From Cruorifilaria tuberocauda (Eukaryota > Nematoda > Chromadorea > Rhabditida > Onchocercidae), in NCBI GenBank assembly GCA_013365365.1, contig JABVXU010000008.1, forward strand, positions 1-64,000: 64,000 nucleotides of DNA. The letters are read 5' to 3'. Made by a program: the position numbers and the translations under genes. Below, piece after piece: positions 39,921 through 50,203 of the stretch. The stretch's first letter is position 1. Each line of letters begins with the position of its first letter. The notes below the pieces were generated by a model. That model ran no database searches, was not told where the DNA came from, and saw only the letters and a program-made list of their open reading frames with translations.

Positions 39921-41315
39921 TCAAAGTAAGAATTGCGAAGTACCATTGCTGCTTTCTTTAACTAACGGCACTGCCAGCGAAGAAGTATTGTGCATCATAC
40001 CTTGAATAGGTCGATTATTTGACGGAAAGAACGGATTCTGTGGGAATCCAAAACCGAATGGTTGAGTGAATGGCATTTCCTACAAAGATATTCATTAATT
40101 ATTCCTCTCAAATTGAACAAAATTTAAGTATAGTATATTTAATATCAGTATTTTCCATAAATTAATCAGCAAAATAAAATTATTAACATAAGAAAAAAAA
40201 TTTCTGCAAAAACTCACCAACTGTTTGAAAAAATTTTCCGCTTGCTGTTCCCTTAATCGACGTTGTTCTTCCTTTTTTCGTTGATACAAAGCGAATTCAT
40301 TTTTGCTCACAATACCATCACCTGATGTCAAGCCAAATAAGACTGATACTTATATTTTGACAGATGACAGCGGTATTTAAAACTAATAGGCAGAATCATC
40401 AGATTTTTTAGTATGAGATCTATTTGAAAGAGAAAATTTTTCACCAATAAAAAAATTGTAAATTTTTTCATTTTTCAACCAGAAAAAAGAAAAATTATGA
40501 CAAAGAGACATTTTGAAAACAAATACCATTTAAATCTTGTTTGTGATATAATCGCGATTTATCCTCAATAAATCGCCGATCGGCTAATATAAATTCCGCA
40601 AAAGTAATTTGCTGATCACTGTTTGCATCGATGCGTCTAAATTCTGAAAAAAGAAACTTGAAATAATTAAAAGTGATGCGACTAGAAATAACACATTTGA
40701 CTGATGACATTTATATAATTGAATTAGGGATGGAAATTCAACTCTTGCTTAAAAATACTTTCTTTCTCTAAGACAATAACTCGAAAGTTCTTTAGAAGAA
40801 CGATCTTATTATTTAAATTATAAAAACCAATTTATTTCAGAGGAAATATGAATCAAAGTGGGTAAGATTATGCAGAGTGTGAAAACTATAAATATTTTAA
40901 AGGAATCCTACCTTAAATCTACCTGTTAAGGAAAACTTTATGACAAAAAGAATATAATTTTAAACAAACTGCAACATATATTGTTGGAATTAAAACACGA
41001 ACTCGTTTCGTGAAATCAAAGAAAATATTACTAAAATTTCATATAGAACAGATTTAAGAGGCATTCCCATGAGTCAGGAAAACCAAAAATTATCTCTTTT
41101 CGATAGTTTTATCAAAGTAAAATCTTTGAATTCAAACCATCAAATCTTGGACTAAAATCATCAGCAGGTATGGGAGTAATCTCAGCAGGTATTGGTGAAG
41201 CTTGCGCATTCAAAATGAATATTGGTGACGAAAGTGCTGCAGTTGCGATCGTTTCTGGCTTCGTTTCACCAGTGATCATTTCCACAGTGATGAATAAAAC
41301 TATGAACAATTTCAT
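39921..41315 (-). CDS. Small secreted two-EF-hand calcium-binding protein
   Basis: Exons 41138-41315, 40527-40643, 40218-40321 and 39921-40079 chain in phase to 185 aa. The N-terminus MKLFIVLFITVEMITG looks like a signal peptide, followed by a Pro/Ala-rich spacer. EF-hand loop 1 is DANSDQQITFAE (residues 65-76) and loop 2 is DLNGDGIVSKNE (96-107); both have acidic positions 1 and 12, so both may bind calcium, though loop 1 has Gln in place of the usual Gly at position 6. Between and after the loops lie charged helices (KKEEQRRLREQQ). The C-terminus is rich in Phe, Pro and Gly (TQPFGFGFPQNPFF). A GTATGA donor at the end of the Phe/Pro segment could give another 3' end. No ER-retention signal is visible, so secretion is likelier than ER residence. 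The specific family was not recognised. Confidence 0.8.
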
Positions 41316-42482
41316 CAACTTTTTCGTAAATATTACTACTGAAAAAATTATCTGAATGAAGCAAAGCTTTCATTCTTATGTTTGATATTTGATATCTGTC
41401 TCCAAATAATTTGAATTTTTACGTTAAATTACTTTTCTCCCAAAACTGGTATTTAACATGGTTAGCTTATAATTCCTCAGGAAACTAAAGTTAACTTGCA
41501 AAAAACTCTCAGGATTTTATGTTAGGTAAAAATTTGAAATTTGTAACAAGTCATTAATTAAGAAAATCCTTGCGTTGATAAAATCAATTGAGGGATTAAA
41601 TATAAGAACTCTTGAACTGAAAAGAATTTAGAATTCGGCGGATCCACTATTATAACATTTATATAGGGTAAAGCTTCTACTAGTTAATTTCTGGTGTAAG
41701 ATGTAGCCGTGAAGACTGATATAATCATAATTTGCTTCGCAGTTAGTGTGAAATGCTTGATGACAAAAGGGCTATAATTTTCTGCAGACAATCCTCGTCC
41801 CACATTTGCGCTAATTAACGTATTTTTCGCATTTTTTTTTGTCATGTTAAATGAGTCATTCCAACCACACATTTCTCACTCCATATGCATCATAAAATTA
41901 ACAGCTTTTTTTTAGCTTGAAACTACCCCCTTGCAAGTATATTTTCAGTCTCTCCATGCAAAATAATTGCTTATATCAACGGGTCATGTTTCCTCAAATT
42001 CTATTTATTCAGGTAAAAAAACTTCTGGACATACATCATACGAGGATTATAAGCCACAATGCACTACATTAGTATTCCAAACCATTTTGTTCGTCATTGT
42101 AACTTTTTTAAATTTCCAAGCCTTTCAGCTGTACACATGTATTTCCACTCTGATACTAATCTTTTTCTTGCCTGACAAGGATGTAAAGAGAGCGGTAAAA
42201 CAGATTTCAAAAAAAGTGACTAATAACAAGCTGAAGAATTAATTTAAGACAAATCAAAAAATACGCGAAACTTTAGAATTAATTTACTAACTATATAAGA
42301 TCTATATACATGTATGTCTGCCGTATATAACTATGCATGACGTGTATGATATAGATATATGCCTCCAATATGATTCCAGTTGTTTTTCCTTTGTGTGTTC
42401 ACACAAATATCTGAATTGAATACTTTGGTTTTTGAATCCGAAAACTTAATGATCATTTTAATTTACAAACTACTGGGTAATC

Positions 42483-42929
42483 CTAAGAAGTCTTGATAGC
42501 ATACATTTTCATGTAGGATACACAGCACAGCATACTTTTCAAACTCCAACTTTTACCACTATTCTCCGACGGCCTTTTATTTGTCAACATTTCTAAAATC
42601 ATTCTAAAAGCACCTAAACGGCACATCCTGGAGCTATGCAAATATGACATCGTATGCCGGGCGTATGTGCAAAAATTTTCCACCTTGCAAAGTGAGAAAC
42701 TGAATTTCAGAAAAACAGAAAAAAATTCGAAAACTGAATTCATGTGAATTTACTTCTTTCTGCTCCAAAATATTTATTTTTTGATCAAAACAAATCAAAG
42801 CTCGACAACAATGACCATAAAAAAAATGAAATTTGAAAATCCAAAATTTCATGAACACACCTAACTTTTTAACTTACCTTTATATCTTTTCCACTTTTCT
42901 GATGGCCCTTTCACTAAGAATTGACCCAT
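42483..42929 (-). CDS. Small unrecognised gene downstream of set-23
   Basis: Exon 1 (42878-42929) starts with ATG two bases after a pyrimidine-rich ...TATATAG acceptor and ends at a strong GTAAGT donor; it codes MGQFLVKGPSEKWKRYK. The next exon is unsure. A frame open to a TAG at about 42483 can be reached in phase from an acceptor near 42745; another acceptor near 42697 gives a shorter product ending in a Cys pair. The gene begins about 180 bp after the set-23 stop on the same strand, typical nematode operon spacing, and the acceptor at its ATG fits trans-splicing. Function unknown. Exon 1 is credible, the 3' part is a guess. Confidence 0.45.
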
Positions 42930-43110
42930 TGCTATATATAAAAAAAATGTTTGTTTCTTTTAAAAATTAACCTTAACGCGATCAAATTTGAATGAAGCTG
43001 TGTAATCTTAATTATGCGATGATTTATTATGCGGTGACCAATCAAGAGAAAATATGTCAATTTAAAAACCAAATACTGGAAGAAAAGGCGCACAGCATTC
43101 AGGTGATAGG

Positions 43111-44445
43111 CTATGAAATAGAAGCAGGAAGAAACAATCGACAATTCGCACTGCTACACAAACATTTCTTCAAACAAAATTCCGAGCTATTTGCACCATA
43201 ATCATAGGTGAGCTCTTCATACGCAGGTATGTCCCGAAGCGCAAATAGACCAACGTGTACTTGCGGAGTACCATATCTCACAAGAATTATTGTCAAATTG
43301 GGATTACAACCATGATTTATGAATCGTGATTGATTCCCACGTAGCGATGGATCGATATGCGTCACTTCGGTATGATCTAAATTCATTCATTAATTGATAT
43401 AAAAAGTTAGTTTTATTAGAATAAATGAAATTGCTTCATAAAAAATAGACTTCCAACTCAGGAGTAAACGATTAAAAAGAATAAACTTGAAGATAAGACA
43501 AACTAAAGTTGAAGTATTTTCGTTCCTTTTATAATACAGATGTAACAGCAACGAAATACACCAAAAATAGAGAAAGCAGAGCAGACAAGAGAAATTTTTA
43601 CAGGAAACCATTAGAATATGATAACAGGAAGTTAACCACCTCGAAAAATCTCCTTAATCGTAAGAACATAGTTTGTGTCAGATTGGCGCTTCTTTACTTC
43701 ATCAAGCCCAATTACTTCTCCAATGTATTCAATAACAAAGCGACCTTGTTTAATTAACTCTCTACACTGTAAGCCATAACCTTTTTCACCAGCATTAAAG
43801 ACCTAAAATTAGGCGAAACCCTATTTTCAAATAGGATGGAGGATTTCAAATAGATTTTGAACCTGCAACAGAAAGGCTAGCCTCGAGAGGAAGTGAGGAA
43901 CCTAATTGGACACATCTATTTTTGCAATTATTTGGAAAAAACGAGCAAGAACACTGAGCGGAACACTCCAGAATTGGTAAATTGTTGTCAACATTCTTAA
44001 TGGAATTCTGATCCTTGAATATATCCTGAAAGTTTCTCGAAAAGTTACTGAAATACGTTTACTGTAATTCTTGGGATTAAAACATATAGTTAAATATTAA
44101 CTATTTATGATTCTTTTTTTATACAGTGCAGTGAGGAGCAGCACGAGGGCAAGTTTAAATGTGAAGTAAAAATAAAACATCTTTTTTCCTTTCATTCCCA
44201 GAAATATTAAAAATATCCTTTGTTAAATTACAATAATTTCTAAAATTTCAATAATAAGAACTGAAACAGTTTACTGTAACATTATATCAAACGTGAATAA
44301 GACTTGCTTGCTTGTAGAGAAGACAAGTGCAGCCGGTACTTGCTATGCATGCTCCCGTACAGTTACATCCTTCATATGCCATCTCGAAATTCAATAAATT
44401 ACCGCCTGGTCCACATTCCAACTTTTCTATATGTATGTATTCCAT
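43111..44445 (-). CDS. set-23: SET-23/SETMAR-type histone-lysine methyltransferase
   Basis: Nuclear protein-lysine methyltransferase of the SUV39 class with pre-SET, SET and post-SET modules and little else. Exons 44293-44445, 43870-44025, 43640-43802 and 43111-43376 join in phase to 245 aa, about the size expected for C. elegans SET-23. The pre-SET has the cysteine cluster GCNCTGACIASTGCTC and, in exon 2, ECSAQCSCSFFPNNCKNRC. The SET core has EYIGEV, the cofactor/catalytic motif RFINHGCNPN and the ELTYDYG tyrosine motif. The post-SET is CLCSSANC. All catalytic motifs are present, so activity is expected; the substrate cannot be read from sequence. The start is the ATG at 44445; an in-frame ATG at 44502 would add 19 residues. 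The exon 2 donor (GTTGCA) is weak. It is divergent from ced-2. Confidence 0.9.
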
Positions 44446-44612
44446 CGTGACTAAGATATAATATATTTCCAAGACTCGTAGGAAATGAATGAACTTGAAC
44501 AATCCACAGTGCCCAGGCCAATTTGCATAATGGCTCTATCAGAGATAGTTATGGGCCATAAAGAAGTGCGTGAGAAACTGAGGACTAGAGAGTGGTGGTG
44601 AACATTCCAAGG
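44446..44612. promoter_or_regulatory. Divergent set-23 / ced-2 promoter region
   Basis: Only 167 bp separate the start codons of two genes pointing away from each other, so the 5' UTRs and any core promoters must share this stretch. No TATA box or named factor site could be assigned. The region is less AT-rich than distal intergenic DNA. Confidence 0.5.
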
Positions 44613-46386
44613 ATGGGCGAGTCATCGTCCTCTTCGTTCGATCCTTATTCGTGGAGGAATTTTTATTTCCACGTTGATCGAGAGGAAGCAACGCGGCTAT
44701 TGTGTGACCCCAATTCTGATCTCGGCACATTTCTTATCCGAGATTCTACAACTCCCGGAAGCTATGCCTTAAGTGTCAGGTAGTAACATCATGTACTTTA
44801 GTCTTGCTTGGTCTGATATGATGCGTTCTGTTTATTTTAAATGTTTTTTCAGTCACTTGGTCGAAATTCTACTCTCACTTCAGTTCCATAATATTGTACA
44901 GATTTCACTGTTGTAGAGAAGAACTATCCGGTGATCAGCAGGTTCGACATTATCTTATTGAGCCCGTTGAAGCGGATAATGGCAGAACAAATGTGAAAGT
45001 GAGTAGATAATTCGTTTGACGTTAACACTCTTATTAAAATTATTCCCCTTTCTCCAAATTGGGTCATTTATACAGTATAAAGAGTATCAATTTATAACTG
45101 CTACTTTAGATAGCTGACCAATACTTTGTTGATATACCTGCCCTACTCAACCATTTCAAAATGAGGATTTTAGCCAATGTAAGTTTGGTATGTCCACTCC
45201 GAAAAGTCGCAATTAATAAGGCATGTGTCTTCCTTTTCTTTTGCATCTTATGTCTCTTTTTTTTTCAATTTTTGTTTTTAAACTGGCTTTCGATAAATTT
45301 CTTTGTTTAACATTATCTATATTCTCAGATCTTTCCTGAGGTGTAGCTTTAGCGCTTATATATTCAATAAAGGATACATAAGAATAGGTAGAATGGAATA
45401 TTCTTTTTATTAACTTATCTTGTCTTATTATGTAATTTTACTTTCTTTTATATGCAGTCATTTCAGATGATTGCCTTATATTCATTTGAAGGACAAGAAC
45501 CAACAGATCTTTCATTTGAGAGAAATGAAATTCTTGATATAATTGAAAAACCGCAGGAAGAGTGGTGGGAAGCTCGTAATGCTTTGGGCAATGTTGGCCT
45601 TGTGCCTGGAAATTATTTGGTGAGGCTTCCGATTATTTTTTTCATAAGAAATACTTTTGTAGTACTTTAATTTTTATAGGCAACTTCAGTTTCCATCATG
45701 TTTTTAATAATATGTTAGTTTCAGGCACAATTTAATGAAGTTCTAAGGCAGAGAGACAGCCCTGATTCTTCTATATCGTCAGAAAATCGTCTAAGTGGCG
45801 CATCTGTCCTTAGTGATACTAATGATGATATGTTGAACAATACACAACTTTCAGAAACGGTTAGTGCGTAAGTGAAATTTATTCAATCTTTGGGTCGTGC
45901 AAAAATTATACAAGTACTTAAAATTGTCATCACTAACGTTTGCGATTCTCATAAGCATATTTCATTGAAGCCAAACATGCCAACGCTTGCACGTGTAATT
46001 TTGGATAGACGACCGAATGTATACGATACGGAAGCACTACGCCTGAAGGTTCTTTTTTCTAAAATTATTGATCAAAGATTGTTTGGGCGAAATACTTTAG
46101 CAGTTAAAATAAATATACTGCAGTGTTATTGGATATCTTCATTATATTTATTGCAGCAGCTCCATTTTCCGTGCTAAACAGTGGAGTTTGCATTTTAAAT
46201 AAAGTCTACAGACCTTAGGTGTCAATTCAACAGTTATCGTTGTAGAAAGGTGATTTGCTGAAAGTAATCAAGCTACATCCATCTGGTATTTGCGAAGGGA
46301 TCTTGAATGGCAAGAAAGGTACTTTTCCGTTTACATATGTAGAATTTGTAGATGATGCAGATGCAGCAACACCTACGCCCGTATAG
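44613..46386 (+). CDS. ced-2: CED-2 / Crk SH2-SH3-SH3 adaptor
   Basis: Adaptor that links engulfment and migration receptors to CED-5/DOCK180 and Rac. Exons 44613-44779, 44917-44998, 45110-45178, 45458-45619, 45725-45859, 45971-46048 and 46246-46386 give 277 aa (C. elegans CED-2 is about the same). The SH2 domain (about 12-105) begins WRNFYFHVDREEA and has the phosphotyrosine-binding Arg in GTFLIRDS. SH3-1 (about 107-162) has ALYSFEG, the tandem Trp of EEWWEA and VPGNYL. A Ser/Asn/Asp-rich linker follows. SH3-2 (about 208-265) reads ARVILDRRPNVYD, then KGDLLKVIKLHPSG and KKGTFPFTYVEFVD. SH3-2 lacks the usual ALYDY and tandem Trp, as is known for Crk-type C-terminal SH3 domains. The intron before 45971 uses a weak acceptor; an alternative at 45956 would add five residues. 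Confidence 0.94.
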
Positions 46387-48139
46387 CAAATCGATTTCCC
46401 CCATAATCTCATTATTTTTCATGTAATTGCTTGCAAATTTTTGTAATTGAAAGCAAATACTTTTCCTAGGAATAAAATATTCTATACTTTCTTTGAATTT
46501 TTTTTCGCGTCTCTTCAAACTGCTATTAACGGACTTCTCAAGTTGATTTATACATTATGTATAATTTATGCTGTACATGATTATTTTGTCAGCTCTTTGC
46601 ATATTTCTGTTGTTATAAGATATATTAGTCCGTACTCAAATTGTTACGGATCGGGCTTTTTTGTGTGACTTCTGGAGCTGAATTTTTTATTTCATTTCGT
46701 CAGTGAAAATGTATTTATAAAAAGGATAGTAAACTATGAAAAATTTCCACATGCACAGAGATTTTTTGCACGTCATGTTATGAAAATGTGGAAGAAGTTA
46801 AAATGTCAAGAATAAAAAGGAATGGAAAGCGGTAACATGTTGGAGCAGACAGGAGAAGTCAAATCAAGTCTATTTTGCATTATATTCATATTTATCCAGT
46901 GCTCATAGCTCATTACGGAGCATTTCCTTGCTTAAGAGTACGAGCATACCATTTCAGTTCCCTTAATTTTGATTATTGCATGCCATTACTGTTCACTTTT
47001 TGTTTATTACTATATTCATAGAATGGTACTACTGTCCCCTTCATCTTCCTTTGTTTCCCTCAAATTTACACTCAATGCTATTACTCGGTTTATAAGAGCA
47101 TTATGATTGGTATCCTGGTCATTCATTAAAACACTCCGTTAGAGTTGTAATAAACTTTTAAATATATATTATACAATATAAGTACTCTGCAAATTTGTAT
47201 TGTGATAACATAACATATACTTTGTGAAAACATTATGGGATTGCCTACAGTTTCGTAGGATAACTCATTTGGTTGCAAAAATGCCATCTTACGGAACACC
47301 TACCATGCGTCAGCAGACTGACAATGGCAGTGCTATCATTTCTAGCACTGTTTTATGCTTATATAGTTTGTGACAATGTGGAACAGTAGATTACATTTAG
47401 ATTAAAACAGCATTGGATTGTGATACTGTTTTTGTTTTAAATATTTTTAATTCTTTTACGTGTGGGATTAACAAGTGGGCGTCATGGGTTCACAACGCAA
47501 TAATTCTAAATTCATTGGACGATTCAGTATATGTAGCACTCTGTTCGGATTTCAACAATGAAAAGTTTGAGTAATTTTCAACCATGTGACGGAACAAAAG
47601 GCGACTTAATGTGCAAAAAGTAATCTCCGCTATCCAATTTTGCCACTTGTTTGCAGCTCACAGTCTGAAATAAGATTTACTCCGAGTCGGTTCATGTCTT
47701 TTATAAGTTTTATAATAGAACTTAGAATATGATTCTTAATTATTTGATAATATTATTTTTATGAAAGTGGCTTACTGTATTTTTTAGTGCGGAGTTAGAG
47801 TGAAATTTAAAATTGAACTGTTAAGGAATTATGCCAGTATTTTTGCATATCGTATGGTTTCTAGAATTCACTTTTCCGAAACTTTACACTGGTGTAGATG
47901 AGTAGTACAATACAATCGAACTGAGGAGAAAAAATTTACGGAAAGTTACTCAAAAATGTTGAAATACGCATATTCAGCGTTGTTACGGCATTATCATAAT
48001 TCTTTTGAAAATTTTTGCCTTGTTTCTCTAGGAATTTGTTTGTTTAAAATTGACCATCAGGTAGGTGGATCATTATCTTGTTTGACGTTTCAGATTTGTT
48101 TGTCGAAGATATCTCATTGCTGAAATTGCTAATTAATTG

Positions 48140-48325
48140 CTGGCGCGTGCACTGCCACCCACACACACTACGTGCAATTGTCGGCATAGCGCTGCAACAT
48201 GCAAAACTTACATCTAACTTCAATGAAACGGTTAGAGCGGTAGAGATTGAGTGAGGTTGGTTGCTTGGCGACACGCCAGAGAGCGTCTCGATACGCGTCA
48301 TGAACGCGTTGCGTCGTATGGATGT
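48140..48325. promoter_or_regulatory. GC/CpG-rich patch, possible distal promoter
   Basis: This stretch has many CpG steps (GGCGCGTGC, AGCGTCTCGATACGCGTC, AACGCGTTGCGTCG) in otherwise AT-rich DNA. It lies 2 kb upstream of the first coding exon of the BICRA-like gene. A promoter or 5' noncoding exon for that gene is the simplest reading, but nothing in the sequence proves it. Confidence 0.3.
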
Positions 48326-48386
48326 TAACAAAATTTCGATTAATTAAGAAGAGGACTCTGACTATCGTCCAAGCTTGTCTTCGTCG

Positions 48387-48427
48387 GATGAGAAATAATC
48401 ACAGAGTAGTTGTGATTATTTCTCATC
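48387..48427. repeat. Perfect 17-bp inverted repeat with 7-nt loop
   Basis: The arms GATGAGAAATAATCACA (48387-48403) and TGTGATTATTTCTCATC (48411-48427) are exact reverse complements around the loop GAGTAGT. It would form a stable hairpin in DNA or RNA. It is shorter than a usual pre-miRNA and has no poly-T or tail typical of a terminator. Confidence 0.85.
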
Positions 48428-48627
48428 TTGTCACTATTCCATGGTTCGCGGAAATGAGCAAGTGCGCTGCGACTTCTTAGCTTTGTGGTCGTCAGATATG
48501 CAAGCTTTTCTCCTGTTAACTAATATGTCTGAATGGTTCGTTGCTGTTGTACAGTTTGATCGTTCCACAGTTACTACTTGTTTTCAGTTCTTATCTGTCC
48601 TATTTTTCTTATTTTGTCTTGTATTGA

Positions 48628-48809
48628 CTCCGATATATTAGAGTTGTAAAATATAAACTTTATTTCTTATTCTAAATGAAATTCATAGGGGATGAAGTAC
48701 AACACAGGAATAGTTTATCTCCGATATATTAGAGTTGTAAAATATAAACTTTATTTCTTATTCTAAATGAAATTCATAGGGGATGAAGTACAACATAGGA
48801 ATAGTTTTA
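48628..48809. repeat. 91-bp tandem duplication, two copies
   Basis: Two adjacent copies (48628-48718 and 48719-48809) are identical over almost their whole length; one visible difference is C versus T in the ACACAGG/ACATAGG segment. Such high identity indicates a recent duplication. No coding sequence is involved. Confidence 0.9.
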
Positions 48810-50203
48810 TTCTTTTAGGCATTCTAGGTATCGTTGTAGAATCTTTATGGAAATACTTTTAGGTATAAACATCATCGTATGTGAAATGCTGAATTTCCTG
48901 ATGCAGTAATTCATGACGCATAATATTGTGTAATCGAAGGCAAGCTCTTTTAATTAGTAATGCTTGTTTAAACGGACACTGGAATTGGAAGTCATGCGTA
49001 ATAGTTTGTAGACTGTATTGTTCCTGATTTAGGATATTTTCAGAAATAGTGATTTATATACAATGACAGTAAAATTTAAGACTTACAGAAGTATTTAAAT
49101 AATCATGCGTTTGGTATTCTAGAAACATTGACGAAAATATTGATGTATTTCCTATATTAAAGTATAACTTTTTGAACTAATATTCCGCGTTCATGATCTG
49201 TTATTTATCTAGAACAATGCATAAGTCTTGCTCGAAAATATGTCAAGTATTTTGTCTTCAGCAGGGTTTACGCTGGTAAGGAATGCATTTCTTAGTGTAA
49301 CATCACAATCCTCGAATGTGCTACTGAATTGATATTTTTTCGTTTGTTTCAAAGGATGGTAACCTGCGGAGATTTCCAACATTTGTGGAATAAGTGATGA
49401 AGTAGATCATTCACTCTCTTGCTGTATTATGTGGTAGATGTTAGTTGAATAGGAGTGAGGGAAGGACAGATGTCAAAGAGAATATTAACAGTATGATGGC
49501 GGAAGATCAGTTCAGGTCATTTTCTTGCAGCTTTTCTTATGGAGTAAATTTAACAAACAGAATTAAGAATGGACGTATGTTCATTTCAATTCTTACAGTA
49601 AGAATACAAATATTTTGACAGCGTCAGTGTAATATATGTTATCATCTTTCCAGTTGTTTCTTCTGAATGCAAAGAAATTGATTAAGAGCATTACAAAAAC
49701 TGTAATGTTTCTCATTATCAAATAGTTGGTCTTGTTTTTTCTTTCTTTCAGTTATTTCCATATCATCGGATCTGTAGTATGTTGGATGTATTTTCATTGT
49801 ATATTTGCCTTTTATCACTGTATTTTCAAATACCGTTTGTATCATTATTTTAATTAGACAAAGTGCTTTCTAGAGCAATCTAAAGATCATCTTCTCTGAT
49901 TTAATGTTTACTAGTAGATTTTTTGATCTCCAGACTGCAATGACAAAGTGTTTGCTAGAGTTACGTAACATGGATAGTGTGTTTTGGGAATATTCAGAAT
50001 TTCAGGAAAAAGAATGACCATAGATAGCTTTCCAACAGTGCATTTTATTTTCAGGAGCTTACATTGTTTGAATTTTCAATGGTTTAAATTTTTTCGCTTT
50101 GACGTGTGTGGGAAATTAACTTTATTATCACTGATATTGGTACTCGTTTTTTTAGTGAAAATGTATGAAGAAAAGAGCGACTCATTACGCTTTTCATAGG
50201 AAT

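Larger units (their letters stand above)
46387..50203. other. Intergenic between ced-2 and the BICRA-like gene
   Basis: No supported gene. It holds a CpG- and GC-richer patch (about 48140-48325), a perfect 17-bp inverted repeat at 48387-48427 and a 91-bp tandem duplication at 48628-48809, each listed separately. Minus-strand frame 48044-48331 lies in the GC-rich patch and is probably open because of composition. Confidence 0.5.

Noticed and set aside
41967..42242. 91-codon plus-strand frame with a hydrophobic centre
   Set aside because: No recognisable family, no acceptor at its start and no conserved motif; treated as chance.
48044..48331. 95-codon minus-strand frame in the GC-rich patch
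   Set aside because: Composition alone keeps the frame open; no splice sites, domain or leader support it.
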